DNA from: Blasia pusilla
Lineage: Eukaryota; Marchantiophyta; Marchantiopsida; Blasiales
Direction of reading: 5' to 3'
Length of the DNA stretch: 64,000 nt
Assembly: GCA_050084515.1 (NCBI GenBank)
Contig: CM114272.1
Span: 26,846,001 to 26,910,000 of the forward strand
The notes below the pieces were generated by a model. It was not told where the DNA came from, made no database searches, and was given only the letters and a program-made list of their open reading frames with translations. Both the position numbers and the translations under genes were made by a program. This document shows positions 1-12,100 of the stretch, in pieces (positions within the stretch are counted from its first letter, which is position 1; each line of letters opens with the position of its first letter).

Positions 1-867
1 GACCATGATGTCAAAGTAGAGTGGTTCATGATCAGATTCTAGAACGGGTGTGACCTGCACATTGGCAACCAGATGTGGTAGTTGATGTACTTCCCCAATC
101 AGGTAGTCAACCACTGATGTCGAGGTTTCTCTGTTGGAGTCAGAGTGTCCAATGGAAGTGCGACCTCCTGACTGTGGCCACATAGCCATGCCATTGGCGA
201 GTACCAAACAATGTGTTGAGCAAAGTTGGAGAAGTTTCTCTCCATTGGCTGTTTTTTCCTTGTCCACTGAGTTGCGCTGCATGTGTGGGTAGAATACATC
301 TCTGAGACACCCATCAGCCGACTGAGTATCAATCCCTTCCATGTTGGTGTTGTTTGACATGTAGATTGGAGCTTGAGTGTTCGCCGTTCTCCCGTTGAAA
401 TCTCCTCCCAGGAGGATATTTCCCCTGTGCATGTGGTGCTCAATAGATGTAGAGAGAGCCTCATATGGGAATTCTCTTTTGATCACAGTGGGACTGAAGT
501 AGCAAACAGCAATGAGGAGATCTTTCTGTAACCCCACTTCTTTGTTGACCTTGATCCAGAGGAAGTGTTTCTCCTCATCAATGTCGGCTATGGAGACAAA
601 AGGTTGTAACCATGGTGCTACCAAGCATGCCAGGCCACCGTGTCCTTTGCTTTTGCTGTTTGTGAGTGGGCTGTGGGTAGCAAAAACCTGGAAGTCCTCT
701 GTGTTGGGAATGCGGTTGGAATCATGTTCATGTGTTTCAGCAAAAAAGATAAGGTCCAGTTTTGTGCCCAGATATGTAATGCCATTGCCTCTGGACCAGA
801 ATGGTCCTCCACAATTGTGAAAAACTGCCTGAATGGATGGGTTGGTAATATACTTCCCATCCTCCAT
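1..867 (-). CDS. LINE ORF2, endonuclease domain (partial, runs off window)
   Basis: Reading right to left, this frame is open for 289 codons from ATG 867-865, which follows an in-frame TAG, to the window edge; I checked every codon. It is an L1-type apurinic-like endonuclease (EEP fold), the domain that nicks target DNA for target-primed reverse transcription. Visible motifs are LDLIFFAETHEHD (strand with the catalytic Glu), GHGGLACLV, GGDFNGRTANTQ, and LESDHEPLYFD (C-terminal SDH). The reverse transcriptase should lie to the left of the window. The unbroken frame is notable because almost every other element here is decayed. It sits 117 nt downstream of ORF1 in the usual L1 order. Confidence 0.88.
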   Translation of the reverse strand, partial: MEDGKYITNPSIQAVFHNCGGPFWSRGNGITYLGTKLDLIFFAETHEHDSNRIPNTEDFQVFATHSPLTNSKSKGHGGLACLVAPWLQPFVSIADIDEEKHFLWIKVNKEVGLQKDLLIAVCYFSPTVIKREFPYEALSTSIEHHMHRGNILLGGDFNGRTANTQAPIYMSNNTNMEGIDTQSADGCLRDVFYPHMQRNSVDKEKTANGEKLLQLCSTHCLVLANGMAMWPQSGGRTSIGHSDSNRETSTSVVDYLIGEVHQLPHLVANVQVTPVLESDHEPLYFDIMV

Positions 868-984
868 TCCCTATAGGGAGGTCTTGTCATGGAGGTTTGT
901 CACCTCCAAGTCCTGGTTCCGAGTTGTAGAATTGCTAATTCCCTGGTTGGAATCCGAGTTTTCGCTCATTGCCCCTCCTGTTTG

Positions 985-1419
985 TCATGTTGGTGCTGCA
1001 TTTTTGTTTCTCCTAGGTACTGGTGTCGTGGCCTTTCCTTCCCTGAGTTCACTCCAAAGACCGTTGTTGCGGGCAGCCAGAACCTTCTCCCTTTCAATAG
1101 GGAGTGCTGCTCTTTGCTTGGTGGTCAGATCTGGGAAGATACGGATAGCAGATCCTTTCAGGACTGCTTTACTGCGGAGAATGGCCAACCTCATTTCCAT
1201 CGCCGGTCCCCGTTGTGAGGGATCAAATTGTACCAACATTGGTGCTGGTCGGTCCCCTGTTCCTTTCCCAAGTCTGATCCCTGTGAAGGTGACTGTTGGT
1301 GTGACCCCGAGAGTCGTGAAGACCTTCTCTTGCAAAACTGAATTACAGTCTTCTTCCTTGGAAAAGTGCAGTCCCATGATAACTAAATTGAGTTCTCTGG
1401 TTTTCCTATCCTGGAGACA
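985..1419 (-). CDS. LINE ORF1, RNA-binding protein (5'-truncated)
   Basis: The open frame runs from after TGA 1422-1420 to the stop at 985; the first ATG is 1377. It starts with an RRM-like strand (RELNLVIMGL) and ends with a block typical of the C-terminal domain of L1 ORF1 proteins: RPAPMLVQFD, then SAIRIFPDLT, then a basic Arg/Lys helix. ORF1p is a nucleic-acid chaperone that coats LINE RNA. The N-terminal coiled coil is missing: homology stops near 1430, where a copia fragment abuts. It lies upstream of the ORF2 endonuclease on the same strand. Assignment rests on motif pattern and position, not on a search. Confidence 0.7.
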   Translation of the reverse strand, partial: CLQDRKTRELNLVIMGLHFSKEEDCNSVLQEKVFTTLGVTPTVTFTGIRLGKGTGDRPAPMLVQFDPSQRGPAMEMRLAILRSKAVLKGSAIRIFPDLTTKQRAALPIEREKVLAARNNGLWSELREGKATTPVPRRNKNAAPT

Positions 1420-1433
1420 TCAAAGTTGAATTC

Positions 1434-1960
1434 TGCCCTACTGCAAGCATGGTCGCGGATATATTCACCAAGGCATTACCGGGGGCCTAGCACAAAGATT
1501 TGTGTTTGAGACTACAAAATAAAGCCAGATTTGAACTAAGTCATTAAGTGGGAGTGTAAGAATGTCAGTGTGAAACTAGACATAGTTTAATGACTAGTAT
1601 AAATCTGATAAAGCATTCATGCAGGCCAGTGGAAGGTGATCCCTGAAAGAGGATGTCTCCTGAATCCGTGACTGTTTGGTGAGACTTGTGTGCATGCTCC
1701 ACTCCTGGATTAGTATTGAGCTCACACGGATTGAGTTCTGTAACCCCTGGGGGTCGCCGCCAACCATGGTGGGTTCGCTCCGGTGAGCATTTGTCGTCTT
1801 CTGACGGATCATTTTGGAGGAGGGTGATGTCTACCAACTTGAGATGTCTCGTGGACAAGAGTGACGTGATGCAGGAATATTTCCTGTGAGTGCATCACAA
1901 GAGTTCTTGTAGACCTGCATGATAATGTGCTAAATGCATGTCAACCTGCTCACGAATTCC
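1434..1960 (+). mobile_element. Ty1/copia 3' end A plus LTR-like sequence
   Basis: A short frame at 1436-1545 contains MVADIFTKALPG followed by HKDLCLRL, the hallmark C-terminus of copia RNase H, with one TAG. It is followed by GTGGGAG (a polypurine-type tract, about 1548-1554) and then TGTAAGAATG, a plausible LTR start at 1555. The right end of the LTR is not clear. The rest of the element is absent: its left side joins the LINE ORF1. Confidence 0.65.
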
Positions 1961-1964
1961 GAAC

Positions 1965-2900
1965 AAAGTAGATTGTGACACCCATGATATGGTGGCAGAT
2001 GTTCTCACAATAATACTGTGAATGGAGGTAGTCACTGAGTGGGAGTGTTAAATATCAACAGGTAACAGATTACCAGGGACCTTCCTCTATTGACACCGGG
2101 CAAGCCACCACCACTAGGTCTAATAAGACAGGCAGGTCATTCTAGTGACTCACATCTGATGTGTCAGTGAACAGGTGTCACTTGTCAGTGACTCAGCACT
2201 CCTGGACGAGAAGTGGATTTGCTTTAGGTAGGGAACATTTTCTATTGTAGGAGGGGCACAGTACAGGGGCCCTGAGTATTTAAAGAGCTACTCTCATCCG
2301 CTCTTTGCTGCAGATCACATTCCTTACAGATGAGTGCTATTCTATTGCCTTGCTTACTATTACCCCGCATTTGAAGGTCACTCTAGAGTCCTCTGAATGT
2401 CCAACAGTAGCTTGCGCTCCACAAGAGTACTGCAGTTCACTATTAAAATTGTTGAGATTACAGAGACAAGACATAGGGATTGTAATTGTGTATAGAAGTC
2501 AGCTAGGAGCTACGATTAGCAAAGGGTGTGGACTGTAGTTACCCCTGCCCTGATCTAGTACAGTAGGAAGAAAGGATAAATAGATAATTACGAGTAAAGT
2601 TTCTATTTTAGAGGAATAAGTTTATAAGCTTCATTTCTAGAGATATCCTAGGGTTCATTTTAGGGCAGCCTCCATATTGCTACACAGTCATAGGCTGCCC
2701 GCAACATGCTGCTCTAGTAAGATACTGAATGCCTCCTCTTTTTACTTGTATCTCATGTGTATGAGCTGGTCATAGTTTGGTGTTACAACTCTTTCTTGTT
2801 CCAAGATCCAAGTGTTCCTAGTGTGTGTTTGTCTCTGCTGGGAGGTTGTGGGTGAATCCAACTAGGGAGCTGACCTAAACGTGTACAACATCTATCTTGC
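1965..2900 (+). mobile_element. Ty1/copia 3' end B plus LTR
   Basis: A second copia RNase H tail reads DTHDMVADVLT at about 1977-2010, followed by GTGGGAG and TGTTAAATAT from 2046, the probable LTR start. Inside, GTATTTAAAG near 2277 is a TATA-like box consistent with an LTR promoter. The stretch 2440-2870 recurs inverted at 6780-6584 and 5896-5125. It occupies what should be a 3' intron of the MORC gene. The right boundary is estimated. Confidence 0.6.
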
Positions 2901-3163
2901 AACAAAACTACTCAACTCTGCAAATACAGTCTAGAGACTGGACAGCTAAGCTGGCGAATTGATTAGTCAAATTCATAAGCATGTTATATTTTAAGCAAGA
3001 AAAGGCTGAAAACAGCTCTCTAAAGCATAAAGCTACAACATCTAAGGGAGGAGTAACATGCAAGTCATCACAGTAGAAGAAAAAATTTTGAATAAGCCTG
3101 AGGCACTGGATATTCTCATCCTAAATTCGTTGATTAAATCTGTGATCAGAAGACATTCCATAC

Positions 3164-6100
3164 CATTAGAGCTGTGACATCAATAACTCCTATTACTCCA
3201 CGGCCTGAGTCCGCACTGTGCACTGTGACACCAACTCTTCTGTACGCCTGCTACAAGAAGATTTTGCAATTGTCAAAATTCAAAACACTCCAATTGTGAA
3301 AATGAAAACTCCAACTTTGTATTTTCTTTTTTATGATGAGGCAGACTAACTGGTGGCAGTAGATTCCATTCCCATGTACAACATGTATCAGCTATGGTTC
3401 GTCTATTTATCAACATCTAGCCAGAAGCACGAATGCATTTATTGTGTACGAACACATGTGAAAAATGAGAAGGGTGCAAAGAAGATAATTCTTGACCTCA
3501 ATTAAGCGTCCACGCCAATACAAAAATATTCCGCAGTTGCCCCTCTTATACTCCAATGGTGAGAATCCAAGAGTCAAGTCAACACGTTTACCAAGCACTG
3601 AACCTTTTATTCGAGATGTTTTACTCAGTGATTCTGCAAGTCTCTTACCTTTGACCTTCTCACAGCCACAAAACAGTAGACACCTCAAACACCATTTCTC
3701 ATCGACCTCTTTCTATAGATCATTCAAACATTTCCAAAGTAGTGACTCGATAAGGAGGGGAAAAGAAATTCTACAATTACACAAGCCACTAAATATGTTT
3801 TTAAAACTAATCCTAATTTCTCACAGTACTTTCAAACCTACCCGCATGCCTTGAATTTTTATTATCATCCGTGGGTCCAGGAAGAGGACCTCCAAGTAAG
3901 CATGGAGCGAATTATCTAAAGGAATCTGCAGATCCACATAAATTGTGTCACTTTACATTTACAGAGTCCAGCAAAATAGGACTAGACCAACTGAATACCA
4001 CAGCACACGAAGCCGATGGTTGCAGTCATTTTTAACAAGGTTTTGATAAGAACTTTCCAAACAGGCAAACCCTGATATCAATAACGTTCAGTACTGCAAC
4101 CTACACAACCCATCTGAAAAGTTAAAAGGGGTGCAGTGCTTGCTAGTGAAGGACAAAAATGCTTCCTTGACTGAACACACAGGAGCTTTCAATCCCTGAG
4201 CTACCCAGAATTTGAGGAGAGAAACCTCTGGGCCATCACCATCAGGATGCAATCATGACAACCAACCTTTTTGCTGGTTTGCCCAGGCCGAGTTCGCACT
4301 CGATTAGAGCGGATAGTGATGTCCTTGCTGTGGCTCTTTTGATCATTATCACTGCTATCTTCATTGTCCCATTTCAGAGCGAATTGTGAACCCCACTGGT
4401 CAAGATTGTAAATAAAGATGTGGGTTCCATTTCCTGTATCCCCATTTCCAATTTTTTCAAACAAGGAACCCATTTCAAACTCATTGAAAGGTGAAAACCT
4501 CTTCACAGCATCAAGACATGCTTGGCCATCCTCCTCAGTCTGCACACTCAGATCAAGCTCCATAATCCCATGTACTTTCCGGTAGGTTACAATTGGTACC
4601 TCCAGCACCTGAATTACTCAGAATGTAACAGCCAGTAAATTTTCAGTCAAAAATATAAGACTAGGGGTATAAAGGTAGGAATTCGACGAGGATTAGAAAA
4701 CTGAGGATGAGTATGTCACTGCAGCACTTCCACTCCACAACATTCCTGCCTCCAAGTGCTTGACGGAATAATTTCACTCCAATAAACCTGTTGTCATGTA
4801 TCCAATGATACTATAGAATAGAACAGTTTTAAACCTTCATAAATACAATGGACTAGCCCTGACTGAATCACACCAAAAGAAGGTATTGTTGCAGCGTACA
4901 CTGGACCAAGGAGCTGCTCCCTAAGGTAGAATCCAACTGTCCAAGTGTCTGCAGTCCGAGAGGAGAGTGGACAATTCTCTAATAAGAATCTAGAGAGTAG
5001 ACGGACTAAGAAACATTGTTGAGACAGAGAAAGCACAGCATGCACAACACCTAGCAGTGCTAACTTGCAAGAACCAGTAGGAGTCTTATGGCTGTGTCTA
5101 GGCCAGCTTCCTGCACACTTTCACCGTCACAACCTCCCAGCAGAGATAACAACACACTAGGCATACTTTAGCTGATTGTGGGAGAAGAAAGAGTTGTAAC
5201 ACCAAGCTATGAAAAGTTCACACACATGAGACAAGTATAAACAAGCTTCACACTCAAGGAGATTCATACCATACTGCAGCAGCATCCTAGTCGAAAATGA
5301 GTGTTTCACAATGGAGCAGATAGCACTGACTCAACAGATCAACGAGCTGAACATGTATACTAATTACTTAGCATGCCCTTGCTTGTGCACAAAAAATGAT
5401 TTTATTTAAGTAGTTAAAATAAATTAATTTCAAATTTCAAATATAACCTCTATTTTCTTAAATCTTGAAGGAGTAATAACACTCCATTCCCCGAAATGAC
5501 TCCACTCCTCAATTGAAGTTTAAATAATATCCCACTCCCCTAAATGACTCCACCCCTCCATAAAGTTTTAACACCAACTCCTCCCCCTCCATTCCTACCA
5601 CCAAAATAACACCCACTAATTAAATCATTAGTTAATTTTAATTAAATCATTTCTCTCTTCCATTTCAAATTTATTTTCCCTCCTTTAAATATGAAGTGTG
5701 AATTAAGGGACGAAATTGTACTCATGTCACTATTCTGTCATATTATCTCACTAGTTTGTCTTGTTGTGCATATAGGGTTGTCAATCATGATATTGATGGC
5801 TTGGAAGAGGAGGAGAAAAGAGAATGGGACGGGTGGTAGCGAAAGGGTGTGGAGGATGGAGCCTGCTCTAAACCGAATCCTAAGATATCTCTAGAATGTT
5901 GAAATTTGTTAATATCTAGTTTAGTCATGAGCTAACAGTAGTTAGTCAAATACTAAGTTAGGGGGATACTTACTCAGTTAGCTGGAGACCACTTATAGTC
6001 TTCTATTTTTGTTAGGGTAATCTTGAATTAGGGCTAGCCAGCATCACGTATTTAGGGTATGAATCTGTTCAAGAAGATCCAAGGGTCAGAAATGCTCACC

Positions 6101-9100
6101 CTCATGTATATATTGTCTCTGCTTAGAAGCAGAAGATAATTCTACAGTATGCACAGCTTCAGGTGAGGACTCTTGAGACTGTTCGTGTGTCGTACAGCAC
6201 TGGCCCTGCTGCAGAGTGATCTGGGAGAAGGAAGAAGAGATTGAGACTAACTTCTGTGTTTACTAGAGCCTCACTGGAAGGCAGGTCGTCTTGTCTAGAT
6301 GCTGATGGAGACTATTTGTGCTCAGTGATGTGAGCCATGTGTGAGCTTTGAGCTGGTGACATCTGAGGATCTGTGTTGTGAGTGCAAGGTGTGACCATGT
6401 ATGATCCTCCTTAGAATCTGATAGATGACAAGAAGACTCACATCATGGTAGGGCTCTGATTTGACAAGTGAGTTACAAACTGATTTGCTGATTGTATACA
6501 AGCTGAAACCATGGATGGATTAACCAATGCTAATTCTGAGTTTGTACAAGGAAATACTTCTGCTGGTCAATCTTTTTCAATCAAGAAATGGGGCTAATAA
6601 ACTTATTCAATTTAAACAGCTGTCCCTAACCTTAGAAGAGACTTTAGTCAACTATCTATTTGTACATTTCTTCCTACAATACTAGATCAGGGCAGGGACA
6701 ACAACAATCCATAATCTTTTGTCAACCACAGTTCCTAGCTGACTTCTGTACACAATGTAATCCATATTAATTGTGTTTGGAATGCATTGCATTCTCAACA
6801 ATCTTCTGTCGCAGTTCAAGCCCAAATGACCACTCTATTGTCCAGTGGATATCCAGATCGAAGAATATGCGTTTAGCGAGCACCGTCAGTGGTTCATTTG
6901 CATGCATACAAGATACCTTCTGGAAGTTCCAAGTTTTGCACAGAAGAACATGAGCATTGTCTTTCCTCTGTTCAATACTGGCTCGGAATGATGACAGAAT
7001 CAGAATACTTGTAGGCATATTCAGAGTCCTTGTCTAAAAAATTTATATCAGATCAGTGTCATCAAGTTCAAGGAGTATACCAAAAGCAAACCAAAGACAT
7101 GCAAATGCATGCGTCATTCCTTGCAAACCTCTTTACACCAATGTCTTCTACACCTTGATTGACGAGTTAACAAAGTGGAAACAAAGGGCAGAGCGTTAAA
7201 CATCCATATTGCTGCAAACGAATTCCATAAAATAGACCCTGTTTGGGTGAATAGGAGCTACTACTTTCCCCAAACACATTTTCAAAAGTGGCTATAAAAA
7301 AATTTAAGCTATTCAGACGCACAATTGGTTCTTTGACTACTTCAGAAGAAGAAAGAAGGATCACAGGCCCAGAACTTTGGTGATGGGAGAATGAAAACTT
7401 GCCTTTAAACTTTTCACTGTTCAGACTGCACACACATTGAGTGCTTCAAGTACTTTAATAAAGATAAGATTTCATCATAAACCCAGAATCTTGGTGATCT
7501 GAGAACCCCAAATATCAAATCACATTGTTGATCAATCTGAAGGAAAACATATAATTGGGGCTTGACTACGTGCCTTGCCCACAAACAGAAAATCCAAAAA
7601 CAAGAGACGAGAATCAGCTCTTTACTCCAAACCTCTCCAGCTCCATGTAGACATATTCTTTGTGACTACAAAGAGCATATGAATGAACCTCACTTATGGG
7701 CAGTATCAACCATAACATAACTCCACTAAACCTAGGAGTCGAGATGCTCATTACAAAAGAAGGCAAAGATACTGATCCACAACAATGACATACATGGCAA
7801 TCATCAATGAACAGTTCACAGATGCATATGGTCACACCTAAAATCAATGAAACTTGTGAAACAACTTTCTCATCTTCAGATCATGAAAATGATGTATGAC
7901 AAATCTGAGAGGTGTTAGGATTTCACATAAAATTGTCTGCTGTTTCCTTCCAGTTTTTTAACTATGGTTAGTTCTGCAAACTATGGTTGGAAGTTTATCA
8001 TAGTTACAAGTCTCAGTTAATTTGCTAGTTACCTCTTTAACTATTCTTTTGAGTTTTGGTTATGTTTAATTGTGCACATGGTGTGCTGGCCTACCCCTGC
8101 TGTGCTGGCCTGTTGTGCTGTCCTGCTCATAATGTATTGACCTGTTTCTGGTGTGCTGGCCTGCTCCTGTTGTGCTGGCCCTTCCACCTTGCCTTACCAT
8201 GCAGTGGTCCCTTCTGCTGGTCTCTTGTAGGAAACTATTTAACTCCCCCTCTCTTCCCTTCTTTTTTGATTCACTTCTACTCCTGCCCTCTAAGGCTGTG
8301 GGTTTTGAGATTAGCTCCTACATACCTGAACCTCTGCTGGTGCCTTGATCAACTAAGAAGGAATGTGCATTGGTGTGGAGAATGCTCCAAGTACCAATCT
8401 AGCACAAACTCCTGCATCTTGGTTTCAACCTCCTCTCTTCAGGACTTGTGTATTCTAATAAGGTGTTGCTTTTCAAGCACCCAGTTCTCAATAGAAGTTG
8501 TAGACCAGTTCTACGTGCAATCCATTTCAGTTTTGCTCTTTTCAGGTTTGTAAGTGATTACCCTCATGTACATGGTTCAGTGGAAGATCCTGTCGGGATC
8601 TACTATCTTTCTATCATTTTAAAGTTTTAAAAGTAGATCTGAGAGGAAGTAGAATTCTGATTTCAACAAGAGGCTGTAACCAGGAATGCCGAGGACACCG
8701 GACTAGGTTATTCTGAAGATGTACCTCCTTATCTTCATTGTAAGATGTAGAAAGTAAGCCAATAGAGCGTGAATTCTGAGATTGCGTCAGCACAACCACA
8801 TCTTTGCCAATCCGCATCGACCCTGTCTGCATGACATCCAAAAGTTGCTTGAAAACTCTTTCTCAAATGATGTAAGAAATAACTTGAGCACTTAATGTTA
8901 TTGAACCAATCTAGTCAAAATTGATTCAGTCCACCTCACGCAGGCTTTGAAGCACCCCACTCTATGAGAAGATGGGGTGTGCCAAGACGAAGGTAACTGT
9001 TAAGCTCTCACAATTGAGAAGACAGTCCATATATTACAAACAAGTACTGACACTTCACACTCAACAAGAAAACTTTTGGTTCTTGAGATCTATAATGAGA

Positions 9101-12100
9101 CAGGAAACTTCAATCTGAGTGTATCCCTAAATGTCACAAGGACAAGGACAAGACATTACTCTACACCAGGTCTGTCATGAGACCAAGAACAGAGCAGACA
9201 CTACGCTTTTTTATACTTTTTACTGCAGTGAAAGAGAACAGGAGACAATCCACGTGAAGTGTTCTTGGAGCCACAACATTTGACACAGCTGATTGAGAGA
9301 ACCTATGCCTATTCAGCTCCCACTTTACTTGGAATTTGTTTGGTTCTATTCCAGATGAAAAGAATAAACCATGGACGTCAACAATTGACCTTGCAAATGA
9401 CTTTGTGCCGCGTATACGACCATTAAAGAAGATGAATCTGCCCTGAATGCTACACCTGATAATTCTAGCAGAAAGAAACTCAATAGTCTGAAACATGTAC
9501 CAGACATACATATGCAAAGGAAGAGATAACATTGTCCAATGCATGGACATTAAGGGGGGGCCCTACCACAACATAAACAATCTAGAAACCTAAAACTCCA
9601 ACAACCATACCTTGAAGCCCACACCAAAATGACCAATCTGATCCTCGTCACCCTCAGTAGGTCTCCGGTGTCCAAAAGTAAGCATCCTGACAATCTCTGC
9701 ATGGTTCATCCCTTTCCCATTATCTTCAATTCCCAACATGGGAATAATCTCATTCTTGATTTTCATTTTCACCATTGAGATGCCGATATCCAATCTGGAG
9801 GCATGTTACAGCAAATATGTCAGACAAGCCCATGGACAGCTTTGGCTCTGTCAAAACGACCAGGAAAGGATATGGAAAAGTACTATCCTCCTAGCCTCAT
9901 GTATACAGTCTTTTAACTTACTTTGACTGGGCTATTCATCATCATCACATCAAACAAGTCTTAAATGGATGGAATGAATGAATGAATAGATTTATTGTCC
10001 ACGGGGACCCCACTGTTGAAATTTGTTAATATCTAGTTTAGTCATGCTCTAAAAGTAGTTAGTCAGATACTAACTTAGTTGGATACTAATTTAGTTAGCT
10101 AGAGATAACTTAGTGTTCCTCTATCTTTTTAGGGTAACCTTAAATTAGGGCAATTCTCGAGTTAGGGTTAGCCAGCATCTGTTATTTAGGGTATGGATCT
10201 GTTCAAGAAGATCTAAGGGCCAGAAGTGCTCACCCTGACGTATATAATGTCTCTGTTTAGAGAGCAGAAGCCAATTCTACAGCATGCACAGTTTTGGTGA
10301 GGACTCCTGAGGCTCTTGGTCCTGCTACAGAGTGATCAGAGAATAGGAAGAGGAGATTGAGACTAATTGCTGTGCTTGCTAGAGCCTCACTGGAAGGCAG
10401 GTTGTTTTGTCTAGTATGCTGATGGAGATTGTTTGTGCTCAATGGTGAGCCATGTCTGATCTCTGAGCTGGTGACATGTGAGGACCTGTAGTGTGAGTGC
10501 AAGGTGTGGCTGTGTAGAATCCTTCTTAGTATCTCTTAGATAGTAAGAAGAGTCACATCATGGTAGGGCTCTGATTTGGCAATAGAGATAGGGACTGATT
10601 TGCTGATTGTGTACAAGCTGAAATCATGGATGGTCTAGCTGATGCTAGCTCTGACTTTGTACAAGGAGATACTTCTGCTGGTCAATCATTTTCTCACCCA
10701 CAGGGCCATGGGACTTAGTATTGAGACTTAACAACAATTTTGGAGAGAGAGCAAGCACCAGCGAGGGCCTAAGGGGTCCTCAGAGCCAGGTGAGTGTCCC
10801 TGGTCTTCACACAACTATGCAAGAATTTAGCAATCTGAGTCTGATTGTGCCTAGCCATGAACGGTGAGTCTGATTGTGCCTAGCCATGAACGGGAGGACC
10901 CTGGGAGCCCGGTGAACAAAGAGATCCGGGAAGTCAAGCCTAATGTGATCGTGAAAGGTGCAGTCGAAGAGGTAGTGATGTTCATCATCAAAAAGCCCCG
11001 AGTTGCAAAATCTACATAATCTGTCCTCCCTTTTCTTCAGTGAGAATTTTCCTTTCTCAATCTCCAGGTCAGTAGAGCCACATCTGAATCTCGCTAATGT
11101 ATGACGTAACTTAGTGGGAATGGGGGCAGAGATGTAGGAGGTTTGCTGCATGGATCTGCAGTTGTTCATGAGGGTGTGGTAGCGCCTCATTCTTTCACCA
11201 TTTTTGTGAGAGGAATTCCCCCTGCTTTCCCAGAGACGCTGGTGTCGGCCCCAGTTCATGGCAATGTAATTGTTGTGTAATTGTTCAGCAAGGTCCTGGT
11301 GGGTGGCCGTAGGCAGGTCACCCATGGATATTCCCCATTTCATGAGCCACTCCATGCAGTCATAGTACCAATTTTTAGCCCCAAGGGTGGCACTACTTTT
11401 TGAAACCACATAGGCCCTGGCGGATAGACGATTGGGATCGTCCTCGCAGATATCCTCGAGGTGTTGGAGAAATGTGATCAGATTTTTAACAGCATGGATC
11501 TCCATTGGTACCTCCCCAAACTCAGCCAGTAGAATGTCGTGGGGAGTGGTTTTCCTAATGCCCAGACTCTGACGCATGAAGAGTTTCTGAGGGGGCTCAA
11601 GGCCCTGGGGCCAAGCCTTGGAGCTGGGGCCCCACACCTCAGATGCATAGAGTGTGGCTGGGATCACCAGAGCTTTGAAGAGATGGAGTTTCTGTGGAAT
11701 ATGCCAGAGTTCTATTCTTCTGCAATTGGATTGTAGCAGGTGTAGACCCCTCAAGCCTGCATTGATCTTGTTGCGACTCCCATTGGCTCTCCATTGGTTG
11801 TTGGGTTTGAGTTGCACCCCCAGGTATATGTACTCGCCCACAATCTCAATGATCTCCCTTCTCAGTCCCTGGCTGAAGGTGAAAGTGTGTGGCCGCTGCG
11901 CCATAGGGAGCTGTGATCCAAAGATGATTATCTTCGTTTTCAGCAAGTTGACTTCCATGCCTGATTTGTTGCAGAAGCTTGAAAGTGCATTCAGGTAAAG
12001 TTGGAGCCCATGTGCTGTTCTAGACACAACTAGAAAGCATTGTATCCTCAGACAGACAAAATGTTTATTCGAGAATTTAGTAACGGCGGAAGTTCCTTAC

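Larger units (their letters stand above)
9968..12030 (-). mobile_element. 5'-truncated LINE in a MORC intron, with ATTC-repeat tail
   Basis: On the minus strand the element runs from about 12030 (truncated inside the reverse transcriptase) through the ORF2 stop at 10807, a 3' UTR, and ends in CAATAAATCTATTCATTC with a short ATTC tail at about 9990-9970. The 3' UTR is split by solo LTR 2. Truncation at the 5' end with a simple-repeat 3' tail is the normal signature of target-primed insertion. Confidence 0.75.

Noticed and set aside
9161-9550. 129-codon minus-strand frame as a MORC exon
   Set aside because: The exons at 9794-9611 and 8826-8725 join in phase exactly at the GFK/TGSMRIGK motif, so this stretch is intron.
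10627-10696. Start of a copia gag gene (ATGGATGGTCTAGCTG...)
   Set aside because: The target duplications show that the unit ends at 10696, so the ATG is inside the LTR. The homologous copy ends at the same place.
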